Shown here piece by piece: positions 1 to 7,943 of a stretch of 64,000 bases of DNA (its first letter is position 1; the number at the start of each line of letters is the position of its first letter). This stretch comes from Paraburkholderia nodosa. GTDB taxonomy: Bacteria; Pseudomonadota; Gammaproteobacteria; Burkholderiales; Burkholderiaceae. A model generated the notes under the pieces. That model had not been told where the DNA came from, did not search any database, and saw only the letters and a program-made list of their open reading frames with translations. The position numbers and the translations under genes are program-made. Where the stretch lies: contig NZ_MCNV01000009.1 of NCBI RefSeq assembly GCF_001718195.1, positions 1 to 64,000 of the forward strand, in the 5' to 3' direction.

Positions 1-726
1 GTCATGCTCAAGACCAAAACCACGAACGCCGAGGCGAAGGACGACGGCATCTATGTGTCGTTCGAGGGCGAAAAGGCGCCGGCCGAGCCGCAACGCTACG
101 ACCTCGTGCTGGTCGCCGTGGGCCGCTCGCCCAACGGCAAGAAGATCGGCGCGGACAAGGCGGGCGTAGCGGTGACGGATCGCGGCTTCATCGAAGTCGA
201 CAAGCAGATGCGCACCAACGTGCCGCACATCTTCGCGATCGGCGACGTGGTCGGCCAGCCGATGCTCGCGCACAAGGCCGTGCATGAAGGCCACGTGGCG
301 GCGGAAGCGGCGCACGGCGAGAAGGCGTACTTCGACGCGCTGCAGATTCCTTCGGTAGCTTACACCGATCCGGAAGTGGCGTGGGCCGGCAAGACCGAAG
401 ACCAGTGCAAGGCCGAAGGCATCAAGTACGGCAAGGCGGTGTTCCCGTGGGCCGCTTCGGGCCGCGCGATCGCCAACGGCCGCGACGAAGGCTTCACGAA
501 GCTGATCTTCGACGAAGAGACGCATCGCGTGATCGGCGGCGGCATCGTCGGCCTGAACGCGGGCGACCTCATCAGCGAAGTCTGCCTCGCGGTGGAAATG
601 GGCGCGGATGCGACCGACATCGGCAAGACGATTCACCCGCACCCGACGCTGGGCGAGTCGATCGGCATGGCCGCCGAGCTGTACGAAGGCGTTTGTACCG
701 ACCTGCCGCCGCAGAAGAAGAAGTAA
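1..726 (+). CDS. lpdA: Dihydrolipoyl dehydrogenase (E3), 3' part only
   Basis: The last 241 codons of a dihydrolipoyl dehydrogenase; the 5' end is outside the window. E3 reoxidises the dihydrolipoyl groups of 2-oxoacid dehydrogenase complexes with FAD and NAD+ in the cytoplasm. The FAD-binding FAIGD motif is at visible residues 78-82, and the dimerisation domain ends in the catalytic HPHPTLGE motif at 212-219. The tail is lysine-rich (QKKK). The phasin gene that follows on the other strand fits the known Burkholderia neighbourhood of the pyruvate dehydrogenase E3. Which complex it serves cannot be proven here because the upstream E1 and E2 genes are not visible. Confidence 0.95.
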   Translation, partial: VMLKTKTTNAEAKDDGIYVSFEGEKAPAEPQRYDLVLVAVGRSPNGKKIGADKAGVAVTDRGFIEVDKQMRTNVPHIFAIGDVVGQPMLAHKAVHEGHVAAEAAHGEKAYFDALQIPSVAYTDPEVAWAGKTEDQCKAEGIKYGKAVFPWAASGRAIANGRDEGFTKLIFDEETHRVIGGGIVGLNAGDLISEVCLAVEMGADATDIGKTIHPHPTLGESIGMAAELYEGVCTDLPPQKKK

Positions 727-762
727 GTTCGTGCCGCGCCGCTCGTTGCGGCGCGCATGAAG

Positions 763-800
763 AAACGGCGCACTCCGTGAGGGGTGCGCCGTTTGCTTTT
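763..800 (+). terminator. Rho-independent terminator of lpdA
   Basis: A 14-bp stem (763-776 with 781-794, one G-T wobble) closes a GTGA loop and runs into GTTTGCTTTT. It lies 37 nt after the lpdA stop codon. Confidence 0.85.
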
Positions 801-838
801 GGGTCCTGCGGTATGTGCTACGAGAGGCGCCGGAGCGT

Positions 839-865
839 AAAAAAGATTCCCGGTCGGCGACCGGG
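839..865 (-). terminator. Rho-independent terminator of the phasin gene
   Basis: Read on the minus strand, CCCGGTC-GCC-GACCGGG (865-849) is followed by AATC and six T (844-839). It lies about 90 nt past the phasin stop and faces the lpdA terminator, so the two convergent units are insulated from each other. Confidence 0.8.
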
Positions 866-956
866 TAAGTGACATGCCGGGCGGCATGCCGGAGCGTTCA
901 GGCCCGGCGCCGGTGCGCCGCTGCTTCAGCGCACGCACCGGATCAAGCTACAACCT

Positions 957-1535
957 TCAGACCGTCTTCTTGGCCGAGGCCGAAGCGGCAGCCGAGCGCG
1001 ACGCCTGGGCCGCAGCCTTGCTCGCAGCAGCGGTGGCGGCGTTGAAGTTGCTTTCCGCCATTTCCACGGCTTGCTTCGTCGCCTTGTGGACCGTTTCGTA
1101 GGTCGTGTTGGCGGCGTTGATGGCCGACTTGATCACGGCGACTGCGGTTTCCGAGCCGGCCGGCGCATTCTTCGCGACGTTGTCGACGAGCGATTGAACC
1201 TTGCGGTTCTGCTCTTCGTAGTGGGCTTCGGCGACCTTCGCGAACTCAGCCTGGGTGGCCGAGGCGATTTCATACACATGACGGCCGTACGACAGCAGCT
1301 TTTCGGTCAGCGGCTGGGCATAGCTCGTTTGCAGGGCCAGGAATTCCTGCGCGTCCTTCACCGACAGTGCGCGCTGGGCCTGTTCCTGCGATTCCGCCAG
1401 ATTCGAGCGGACGGCCTGAAGATTCAATTCGACGAGCTTTTCCACGCCTTCGAATGCCTTGCCGGTGAGGCCGAACAGCGTTTCGAGGTTGGCTTTCTGG
1501 GCAGCGGCGAATTGCTCAGGGGTCAGCAGACTCAT
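957..1535 (-). CDS. phaP: Phasin family protein (PHB granule-associated)
   Basis: A 192-residue phasin, the amphipathic protein that coats polyhydroxybutyrate granules and controls their size and number. The N-terminus [20 protein letters not shown] and the motif [19 protein letters not shown] are typical of the betaproteobacterial phasin family. The rest is mostly helical, and the tail is rich in Ala, Ser and Lys (about residues 165-192). I chose the start at 1535 because AGGAG lies 7 nt upstream; an in-frame ATG at 1589 would add 18 residues that do not look like phasin. The promoter at 1637-1664 and the two boxes flanking it suggest repression by a PhaR/PhbF-type PHB sensor. Confidence 0.93.
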   Translation of the reverse strand: MSLLTPEQFAAAQKANLETLFGLTGKAFEGVEKLVELNLQAVRSNLAESQEQAQRALSVKDAQEFLALQTSYAQPLTEKLLSYGRHVYEIASATQAEFAKVAEAHYEEQNRKVQSLVDNVAKNAPAGSETAVAVIKSAINAANTTYETVHKATKQAVEMAESNFNAATAAASKAAAQASRSAAASASAKKTV

Positions 1536-1616
1536 GTTTACGCTCCTGTATGTCGGCGGCCTTCGTGGGTCGCCTGAAGTAAGTGGCACGGCGCTGGTGC
1601 TCTGTCACTCGCTTTG

Positions 1617-1683
1617 TGCGTCGCAACATTGATTCGATTTTAGGATGCCCCAGAAGAAAGTCAAGGCTTTTTGGTGCGTCGCA
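1617..1683. promoter_or_regulatory. Two TGC-N3-GCA operator-like boxes flanking the phasin promoter
   Basis: The nonamer TGCGTCGCA occurs at 1617-1625, just downstream of the -10, and again at 1675-1683, just upstream of the -35. The copies are 58 bp apart. The near-palindromic TGC-N3-GCA core resembles the site I recall for PhbF/PhaR, the PHB-responsive repressor of betaproteobacterial phasin genes. The binding protein is inferred; the two boxes and their placement are seen directly. Confidence 0.6.
1637..1664 (-). promoter_or_regulatory. Sigma-70 promoter of the phasin gene
   Basis: On the minus strand, TTGACT (1664-1659), a 16-bp spacer and TAAAAT (1642-1637) match the sigma-70 consensus well. 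The -10 box lies about 100 nt upstream of the phasin start codon. Confidence 0.7.
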
Positions 1684-1689
1684 CAATGT

Positions 1690-2250
1690 CGATAATTTAT
1701 TATTAAACAATCACTTATGCCCCACGCATGGCGCAACCGCGACAACGCGCCAATGCCCCGTTGCGCGGGGTTCGCCGCGAGTTGGAGGAGGCTGCGCGAA
1801 GGGTGGGGCAAGCGCGCAAAGGCGGGTTCTGGCAAGATGCGGCATGGATCGCGTGACAGCGCCTATAGGATTTCACCTGGGTGCGTCCACCGAATTCCTG
1901 GATGGAACGTTAATGATCCATTGCGGTCGAACGCGCGTCGCGCGGCACGGCGGCACTGGTAGTCAGACAAATCTCACCTGTTTTTTTCCTCAGTTCAAGT
2001 TCCTACGACGAACGCCGTTAACGCAGCAAGCGCATTTTGCGTCTGCCGCAAACGTTTTCAGCAAGCGGCGTCGCGGCGAGAGGAGTGGCTTGGCAATTGT
2101 CTGACTCCATCGAATGCGGGAAGTGCATTGGCCTGCTCAATCGAAGGTCATACTTCGGTTTAATGAGCGCCTATAAGTGCTTCAATTTGCGAATTTTTCG
2201 TGGTTTTACTACACTTGGCGAACGATCCCGCCGCTCCATCAAGAACACCA
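1690..2250. other. Non-coding interval between the phasin promoter and pbpG
   Basis: About 560 bp with lower GC than the surroundings (an AT-rich patch at 1687-1710 and a run of seven T near 1980). Short open frames exist on both strands, but none has a ribosome binding site, recognisable protein or codon bias like the neighbours. A small CCCCG/CGGGG hairpin sits at 1756-1770. It must hold the pbpG promoter, but I cannot assign one with confidence. Confidence 0.5.
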
Positions 2251-3435
2251 ATGAAATCCGACAAGCTCCTGTCGTTCTCACTGATGCCGTCGTCGGTTAT
2301 CAGCACCGCATTGTCGGTTGCTGTATCCGTCGCGATCGGTGCGACGCTCGTGGCGCCTGAGGGCGCCTTTGCTGCGTCGCAAGACGCTGCACCGGCCAAA
2401 ACGGCCAAGGTGAATAAAGCCAGCAAGAAGGTTGCGAAGGCCGAGCCGGAAACGGCCAGGGCCAGCAAGAAGGCGGGCGCAACCCGTACCGTCGCCGCCA
2501 AGGAAGACGATGCGCGTCCGGTGGCCAGGAAACGCCGCGTCACTTATACGATGAACGGTCGCCACCACTCGGCGGTGCGCCGTGTCGCGTTCGAACCGCG
2601 CCAGCCGAGCGTCGGTCAGGCGTTCGGTTTGCACGATTCGCCCGACTCGCTGATGCTGCGCTCGGGCGTGGGGTACGTGGTCGACCAGAACACCCTCGAG
2701 CCGCTGTTCGACAAGAACTCGCACGCCGTCGTGCCGATCGCCTCGATCTCGAAGCTCATGACCGCGATGGTCGTGCTCGACTCGAAGGCGTCGCTCTCGG
2801 AACCGATCGAAGTCACGGACGAAGACCGCGACTACGAGAAGAACACGGGCTCGCGTCTTTCGGTGGGCTCGGTGCTCTCGCGCGAGGACATGCTGCATAT
2901 CGCGCTGATGGCGTCGGAAAACCGCGCGGCAGCGGCTCTCTCGCGCTATTACCCGGGCGGTCGTCCGGCATTCATCGCGGCAATGAACGCGAAGGCGAAG
3001 CAACTCGGCATGACCGATACGCACTTCGAGAATTCGACGGGGCTTACGAGCCGCAACGTCTCGACCGCGCGTGACCTCGTGAAGATGGTGAACGCGGCGT
3101 ACCAGTACCCGATGATTCGCCAGTTCTCGACCGATCGCAGCTACGACGTGTTCACGGGCAAGCGCAATCTTGCCTACAACAGCACGAATGCGCTGGTGCG
3201 CAATGCATCGTGGGACATCGGCCTGCAGAAGACGGGCTTCATCAACGAAGCGGGTGAGTGCCTCGTCATGCAGACGACGATTCACAACCGTCCGGTGATC
3301 ATGGTCCTGCTCGATTCGAGCGGCAAGTACTCGCGCTTCGCGGATGCAACGCGCGTGCGCACGTGGCTCGACAATGGCGGCGCCGACCAGCAGCCGCGCA
3401 TTACGAGCGCCGACGCAGGCGGCGCTGGGACCTGA
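2251..3435 (+). CDS. pbpG: D-alanyl-D-alanine endopeptidase (PBP7/8 type)
   Basis: A 394-residue periplasmic serine peptidase of the S11 family that cleaves D-Ala-meso-DAP cross-links in peptidoglycan. An N-terminal signal segment (about residues 8-35, hydrophobic then AFA-A) is followed by a long Lys/Ala-rich linker to about residue 120. The catalytic domain shows SISKLMT (SxxK), the SEN triad in LMASENRA and the KTG motif in LQKTGFINEAG, in the right order. ATG 2251 is chosen over an in-frame GTG at 2200 because it gives a proper signal peptide. It stands alone, ended by a terminator. Confidence 0.92.
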   Translation: MKSDKLLSFSLMPSSVISTALSVAVSVAIGATLVAPEGAFAASQDAAPAKTAKVNKASKKVAKAEPETARASKKAGATRTVAAKEDDARPVARKRRVTYTMNGRHHSAVRRVAFEPRQPSVGQAFGLHDSPDSLMLRSGVGYVVDQNTLEPLFDKNSHAVVPIASISKLMTAMVVLDSKASLSEPIEVTDEDRDYEKNTGSRLSVGSVLSREDMLHIALMASENRAAAALSRYYPGGRPAFIAAMNAKAKQLGMTDTHFENSTGLTSRNVSTARDLVKMVNAAYQYPMIRQFSTDRSYDVFTGKRNLAYNSTNALVRNASWDIGLQKTGFINEAGECLVMQTTIHNRPVIMVLLDSSGKYSRFADATRVRTWLDNGGADQQPRITSADAGGAGT

Positions 3436-3461
3436 TCTCCGCCTTTTCGGACTTACCCGAC

Positions 3462-3489
3462 AAACGCCCCGCAACTGCGGGGCGTTTTG
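3462..3489 (+). terminator. Terminator of pbpG
   Basis: Perfect stem AAACGCCCCGC / GCGGGGCGTTT with an AACT loop, ending in TTTT, 26 nt after the stop codon. Confidence 0.88.
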
Positions 3490-3543
3490 CTTTCTGGTGC
3501 GTGCCGTTCGTCCGATTTCGATCCGTAAGTCAGGCAGCAAGCC

Positions 3544-3571
3544 AAAAAAAAGCGGAGGGCACGCCTGCGCT
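3544..3571 (-). terminator. Likely terminator of the IclR-type gene
   Basis: On the minus strand an AGCG-c-AGG / CCT-c-CGCT stem (one C-C mismatch, five-base loop) runs straight into an eight-T tract (3551-3544), 26 nt past the stop of the regulator gene. Confidence 0.6.
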
Positions 3572-3597
3572 CTTCCCGATTCTGCTGCGCCCTGCCT

Positions 3598-4398
3598 TCA
3601 GGCGGGCTGCGCGTTGCCTTCAGCAGGCTCCGGGTGATAGCCGAGCGACTCTGAAATCGTCAGCGCCGTCTTGCTCAACTGGCCGAGCCACGAATCCTGC
3701 AGGCGATCCGCGGGCGCCGAGAGCGAAAGACCTGCCACCAGCTTGCCGGTGTCGTCGTAGATGCCGGCAGCGATGCAGCGCACGCCCAGTTCGAGCTCTT
3801 CGTTATCACGTGCGCAGAATTGCTGGCGTACGTGAGCGAGTTCGCGCTCGAGGCGTCCGAGGTCGGTAATGCTGTTGCGCGTGTGGCCCGACAGGCCGGT
3901 GCGTGTGGCGTACGCGCGCACGCGGTTCGCTTCGTCGGCGGCAAGAAAGAGCTTGCCGACCGAAGTGAGGTGCAGCGGAGCCCGGCCGCCAATGGCGCGT
4001 ACCACCTGCATGCCTGAACGCTCCGAATAGGCGCGTTCGATATAGACGATCTCGTCGCCCTGACGCACGGAGAGGTTGACGGTCTGACCCGTGAGACGGT
4101 GCAGTTCGCGCATCGGCGTAAGCGCCGCGTCACGTACCGAAAGCCGCGCTTTCACGAGGTTGCCGAGTTCGAGCAACCGCATGCCGAGCCGGTAAGTGCC
4201 GGGATCGGAGCGGTCGACGAGACGGCAACTCACCATATCGTTCAGGATGCGGTGCGCAGTCGAAGGATGCAGTTCGGTGCGCTGCGCAAGCTCCTTCAGG
4301 CTGACAGGGTCGCTGTGCGCGGCCAGCGCGTCCAGCAGGCGCATCATGCGCTCGATCACCTGAATCGAGGTCTTCGGATCTGGATGGGTGTCGCTCAT
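3598..4398 (-). CDS. IclR family transcriptional regulator
   Basis: A 266-residue regulator. The winged helix-turn-helix covers about residues 13-75 (SLKELAQRTELHPSTAHRIL is the recognition region). The IclR effector-binding domain follows (about 85-255), with the usual IYIERAYSERSGMQ-like and LHLTSVGKLFLA stretches. It diverges from lutA with 190 bp between the start codons, so control of lutAB by a lactate-type ligand is a reasonable inference; lut regulators described in other bacteria are mostly of other families. The start at 4398 (MSDTHP) has no strong Shine-Dalgarno, and ATG 4437 (MHFPPH) is an alternative. Confidence 0.9.
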   Translation of the reverse strand: MSDTHPDPKTSIQVIERMMRLLDALAAHSDPVSLKELAQRTELHPSTAHRILNDMVSCRLVDRSDPGTYRLGMRLLELGNLVKARLSVRDAALTPMRELHRLTGQTVNLSVRQGDEIVYIERAYSERSGMQVVRAIGGRAPLHLTSVGKLFLAADEANRVRAYATRTGLSGHTRNSITDLGRLERELAHVRQQFCARDNEELELGVRCIAAGIYDDTGKLVAGLSLSAPADRLQDSWLGQLSKTALTISESLGYHPEPAEGNAQPA

Positions 4399-4588
4399 GA
4401 GTTCAGATTCGTTTGACGCGTGAGGCGGAAAATGCATTGTATCTCGTATCGTGAAAAAAGTAAGCGCCAGGACCAAGGCTCGCGCTGCACTGCGGCATCG
4501 CGGGCGGCCGGCGTGGGCGATGCCGACCGGCGTTGGTCCCGGCGGCGAAACAGCGGATAATCGGGGACGGTTTTCACGAGGAGTCCCC

Positions 4589-5311
4589 ATGCGAGTCGGT
4601 TTGTTCGTCACCTGCCTCATCGACACGATGCGTCCGGAAATTGGTTTTTCGACGCTCAAATTGCTCGAAGAGGCGGGCTATGAAGTGGTCGTGCCGTCCG
4701 CGCAAACCTGCTGCGGCCAGCCGGCCTACAACTCCGGCGAGCGCGCCATTGCGCGCGATCTCGCGGAAAAGACGCTGCGCGAATTCGAGCAGTTCGACTA
4801 TCTCGTCGTCCCTTCGGGTTCGTGCGGCGGGATGATCCGCGTGCACTACGGCGATCTGTTTCGCGACGACCCGGAATTGATGGCGCGCTATGGCAAGTTG
4901 CGCGAGCGCGTCTACGAACTCACGGATTTCCTCGTGAACGTCGCAAAGATCACGCTGCCGCAAGGGGAGTTCAGCGGGCCGGTGACGTATCACGACTCGT
5001 GTTCGGGGCTGCGTGAACTTGGGGTCAAGGCGCAGCCGCGCGCGCTGCTCGCCCAGCGCGGCATCGAAGTGCGCGAGATGAAGGACTGCGAGCACTGCTG
5101 CGGCTTCGGCGGCACCTTTGCGGTGAAGTATGGCGACATCTCGACGGCCATTGCAGACGAGAAATGCGCGAATGTTCAGGCGAGCGGCACGGGCGCGGTG
5201 GTGCTCGGCGATCTCGGCTGCATGTTGAATATCGAAGGGCGTTTGCGCCGCACCGGCGACACCGCCACGTGCGTGCTGCACATTGCGCAAGTACTGGCCG
5301 GCGACGTGTGA
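4589..5311 (+). CDS. lutA: L-lactate utilisation (Fe-S)-binding protein LutA
   Basis: A 240-residue protein of the LutA/YkgE family with two CCG-type cysteine-rich domains: TCCGQP at residues 40-45 (Cys41, Cys42) and HCCGFGG with Cys170 and Cys171. These bind Fe-S centres in the quinone-linked, flavin-independent L-lactate oxidation complex. GAGGAG at 4578-4583, six bases before ATG 4589, decides the start. It is the first gene of a lutAB unit and lies divergent to an IclR regulator. Glycolate- or heterodisulfide-reductase-like Fe-S subunits share these domains, but the pairing with LutB makes LutA the best call. Confidence 0.9.
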   Translation: MRVGLFVTCLIDTMRPEIGFSTLKLLEEAGYEVVVPSAQTCCGQPAYNSGERAIARDLAEKTLREFEQFDYLVVPSGSCGGMIRVHYGDLFRDDPELMARYGKLRERVYELTDFLVNVAKITLPQGEFSGPVTYHDSCSGLRELGVKAQPRALLAQRGIEVREMKDCEHCCGFGGTFAVKYGDISTAIADEKCANVQASGTGAVVLGDLGCMLNIEGRLRRTGDTATCVLHIAQVLAGDV

Positions 5312-5413
5312 TGCACCGCCGGCTGCCGCCGCTCGTTTCGCACGGCATGTGCATCTAGACGCAATACTTAGCCCCAGACCTCGCCGAACATCGCTCAACC
5401 TCGCCCTCACGCC

Positions 5414-6850
5414 ATGCAAGTCCAATCGATGCAGTTCAAGGCGCGCGCCGGTCAGAAGCTGGCCGATCAGCGTCTGCAGCACAACCTCAAGAAGCTCTCG
5501 ACCAAGTTCGTCTCGGCGCGCGCCGAGGCGATCACCGCGATCGATTTCCCCGCCACGCGCGCGGCACTCAAGGCGCGGCGCAACCGTGCACTCGAAAATC
5601 TCGACGTTTGGCTCGAGCAGTTCGAGACCGAGGCGACGCGGCGCGGCGTGACCGTCCTGTACGCGGAAACGGCGCAAGATGCGGCTAAGCTGGTCGCGGA
5701 CATCGCGCGGCGCCACGACGTGCGCAAGGTCATCAAGACCAAGTCGATGGTCTCGGAGGAGATGCGGCTCAATACGGTGCTCGCGGAGATGGGTGTGCAG
5801 TCCATCGAGACCGATCTGGGCGAGTACATCCTGCAGATCAACGACAACGAGCCGCCGAGCCACATCATTGCGCCCGTCGTCCACAAGGACAAGGACGAGA
5901 TCGCCGATCTCTTCGCGAAGACGCACGACAAGCCGCGCCTGACCGAAATTCCCGACATGACCCGCGAGGCGCGCGAAGTCCTGCGCCCGCATTTTCTTTC
6001 GGCGGACATGGGCGTGACGGGCGGCAACTTCCTCGTCGCGGAAACCGGCTCGGTCGTGCTGGTCACCAACGAGGGCAACGAGGGCATGTGCACCGTGATG
6101 CCGCGCGTGCATGTGGCGGTGACGGGCATCGAGAAGGTGCTGCCTACGCTCGAAGACCTCGCCACCGCGATGCGTCTGTTGCCGCGTTCGGCAACGGGGC
6201 AGGCCACGTCGAACTACTTCTCGGTTCTCACGGGCCCGCGTGGACCCGAGGACCAGGACGGCCCCGAGCACATGTACGTCGTGCTCGTGGACGGCGGCCG
6301 CACCGGCCTGATCGGCGGCGAATTTCAGGAGATGCTGCGCTGCATCCGTTGCGGGGCGTGTATGAACCACTGCCCGGTCTATCAGAAGGTGGGCGGCCAC
6401 GCGTATGGCTGGGTCTACCCCGGTCCGATGGGCTCTGTGCTCACGCCAGGCTACGTCGGCATCGAAAAGACACTCGATCTGCCGCAGGCCGCTACGCTGT
6501 GTGGCGAATGCAATAGCGTCTGCCCGGTGGGCATCCCGCTTTCGGACCTGCTGCGCAAACTGCGCGAGAAGCAGACGGAGCGGCATCTGCGTCCGTGGCG
6601 CGAGCGTGCGGCGCTGGCAGCCTGGGGCTGGCTCGCGCTACACCCAACCGCGTACGCGCTGCTCACCAAACTCGAGGTGCGGATACTCGAGCGCATGGGC
6701 GGGCAGACAAGGCTCATTCGAAAGCTGCCATTCGCGCGCGGCTGGACCAACGGGCGCGACATGCCCGCACCGGTCGGGCGCACGTTTCGCGAGTTGTACG
6801 CGGCACGGCACACGCATCTGGACACGACAAGGCGCCCCGAACAGGCCTGA
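5414..6850 (+). CDS. lutB: Lactate utilisation iron-sulfur protein LutB
   Basis: A 478-residue LutB. An N-terminal LUD domain (about residues 50-300, with SMVSEEM and GGNFLVAETGSVVL) is followed by a two-cluster ferredoxin domain: CIRCGACMNHCP (Cys310, 313, 316, 320) and CGECNSVCP (Cys363, 366, 370). The C-terminal LutB extension (about 385-478) is Arg-rich. It follows lutA after 102 bp and is probably in the same transcript. With LutA it transfers electrons from L-lactate to the quinone pool. The third subunit, LutC, is not encoded next to it. Confidence 0.92.
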   Translation: MQVQSMQFKARAGQKLADQRLQHNLKKLSTKFVSARAEAITAIDFPATRAALKARRNRALENLDVWLEQFETEATRRGVTVLYAETAQDAAKLVADIARRHDVRKVIKTKSMVSEEMRLNTVLAEMGVQSIETDLGEYILQINDNEPPSHIIAPVVHKDKDEIADLFAKTHDKPRLTEIPDMTREAREVLRPHFLSADMGVTGGNFLVAETGSVVLVTNEGNEGMCTVMPRVHVAVTGIEKVLPTLEDLATAMRLLPRSATGQATSNYFSVLTGPRGPEDQDGPEHMYVVLVDGGRTGLIGGEFQEMLRCIRCGACMNHCPVYQKVGGHAYGWVYPGPMGSVLTPGYVGIEKTLDLPQAATLCGECNSVCPVGIPLSDLLRKLREKQTERHLRPWRERAALAAWGWLALHPTAYALLTKLEVRILERMGGQTRLIRKLPFARGWTNGRDMPAPVGRTFRELYAARHTHLDTTRRPEQA

Positions 6851-6933
6851 CACTCCCAGATCGGTCAAGTCCAGGTTGCCGACTATTTAAGCTGGCGCAA
6901 CAGTGTGTTCGTCCGGACCGGGTTTTTCCTGAT

Positions 6934-7007
6934 TGCGACTCTCTATATCATCTCGACTGGCGATAGTGCGTCCGCACCTGTCGCTTCACAGTCGATAGAG
7001 AGTCGCA
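6934..7007 (+). promoter_or_regulatory. Structured 74-nt nested inverted repeat in front of a small gene
   Basis: Positions 6934-6946 pair perfectly with 6995-7007 (13 bp). After a seven-base bulge (6947-6953), 6954-6959 pair with 6989-6994. Inside, 6960-6963 pair with 6981-6984, and 6966-6969 pair with 6974-6977 around a GTCC loop. The 3' arm (6989-7007) is unbroken and carries GAGAG, the only Shine-Dalgarno-like sequence for the ATG at 7010. The pairing is seen directly. A role in gating translation, or an origin as a small mobile repeat, is inference. Confidence 0.55.
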
Positions 7008-7009
7008 TC

Positions 7010-7240
7010 ATGAGAAAGAAAATAACGGTGTACTGGCCGCTGGCGCTGATCGTGCCGCTCGCGGTGATCGCATGGATCCATGCATGGAAGACCGCCGAGC
7101 AGCAAATGCCGCTCGCCGCCGATCAGGTTACGGCAGAACTCGCGCGCGCCGTGTCTTATGGTCTCGTGGGCAGCGAAGGCAAGACGCCGGTGAAGGCGAT
7201 GAACGGCATCGCAACGCTGCCGCGCTCGAACGCGATCTGA
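7010..7240 (+). CDS. Small membrane-anchored protein of unknown function
   Basis: A 76-residue protein I do not recognise. It has a basic start (MRKK), one hydrophobic segment (about residues 6-25, VYWPLALIVPLAVIAWIHAW) and a soluble tail ending ATLPRSNAI. Codons have the high GC3 of the neighbours only from this ATG onward, which favours 7010 over an in-frame ATG at 6905. The start lies three bases after a large inverted repeat. It sits between lutB and a phosphatase gene without close coupling to either, and no pathway can be assigned. Confidence 0.6.
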   Translation: MRKKITVYWPLALIVPLAVIAWIHAWKTAEQQMPLAADQVTAELARAVSYGLVGSEGKTPVKAMNGIATLPRSNAI

Positions 7241-7290
7241 GGATCGCGCTGGCGCCAACGCGCCGCGCAGCGCGTACCTCGTGCGCTTTG

Positions 7291-7296
7291 TATAAT
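7291..7296 (+). promoter_or_regulatory. -10 box ahead of the phosphatase gene
   Basis: A perfect TATAAT 51 nt upstream of the start at 7348, in an otherwise GC-rich stretch. No convincing -35 is visible. Confidence 0.45.
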
Positions 7297-7347
7297 TTGA
7301 GATTCGCCGTCGCGCGCTGAACGCCTCTCGCTGCCCAGCCCCCACGA

Positions 7348-7830
7348 ATGAAAAAGGTTTCCGTCTGCTTCGTTTGTCTTGGCAATATCTGCCGCTCGCC
7401 CACGGCCGAGGCCGTGATGCTGCGTCTCGTCGACGAGGCGGGGCTGGCCGGGCGCGTCGAGATCGATTCGGCAGGCACGGGTGACTGGCATATCGGCGAG
7501 GCGCCGGACGAGCGCGCCCAGCGCGCGGGCGGTCTGCGCGGCTACGCGCTCGCGGCGTTGCGCGCCAGGCAGATCGCCGCCGACGATTTTCGCCGTTTCG
7601 ACCTGATCGTGGCGATGGACGACGCCAACGTCACCGCGCTTCAGGGCGTCTGCCCGGCGAGCGAGCGCGACAAGATCCGCCTGCTGATGGAATTCGCGCC
7701 GCAGGCGGAAACGCGCGTGGTGGTCGATCCCTATTTCGGCGGCGACGCGGGCTTCGAAATGGTGCTCGATCAATGCGAGGCCGCCTGCGCGGGCCTGCTC
7801 GCCGCCTTGCGTCCGCAACTGGCGGATTGA
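7348..7830 (+). CDS. Low-molecular-weight protein-tyrosine-phosphatase
   Basis: A 160-residue cytoplasmic phosphatase of the arsenate-reductase/LMW-PTP fold. The P-loop CLGNICRS holds the CX5R signature (nucleophile Cys10, Arg16), and the general-acid loop appears as VVDPYFGGD near residue 132. Substrates of this family are often bacterial tyrosine kinases of exopolysaccharide systems, but no such kinase is in the window, so the target is unknown. It lies just upstream of iscR. A family protein at this site is common in Burkholderiaceae (recalled, not checked). Confidence 0.92.
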   Translation: MKKVSVCFVCLGNICRSPTAEAVMLRLVDEAGLAGRVEIDSAGTGDWHIGEAPDERAQRAGGLRGYALAALRARQIAADDFRRFDLIVAMDDANVTALQGVCPASERDKIRLLMEFAPQAETRVVVDPYFGGDAGFEMVLDQCEAACAGLLAALRPQLAD

Positions 7831-7916
7831 GATGAGCGGCGCGAATCCGCCGAACGTGGAAATCGCGCCATTTTTTGCGATTCGCTGCGCACCTAATAAC
7901 CCAGATCGCGACGTTG

Positions 7917-7941
7917 ATACTTGACTAAACTAGTCATGTAT
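7917..7941. promoter_or_regulatory. IscR type 1 binding site (strong match)
   Basis: The 25 bases fit the type 1 IscR consensus (ATA-N3-GAC-N6-AGTC-N3-TAT) at every fixed position: ATACTTGAC at 7917-7925, AGTC at 7932-7935 and TAT at 7939-7941. The site lies 45 nt upstream of iscR, where Fe-S-loaded IscR represses its own operon. Confidence 0.85.
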
Positions 7942-7943
7942 TT

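Noticed and set aside
1717-1962. Small open frames in the phasin-pbpG gap
   Set aside because: No ribosome binding sites, no GC3 bias and no hydrophobic or domain features; frames overlap each other on both strands.
4574-6586. A 670-codon open frame on the minus strand opposite lutAB
   Set aside because: A shadow of lutA and lutB; composition and lack of motifs show it is not a protein gene.
6905-7009. Longer start (ATG 6905) for the small membrane-protein gene
   Set aside because: It would translate through the inverted repeat; codon use there is unlike the rest, and the downstream ATG has GAGAG in front.
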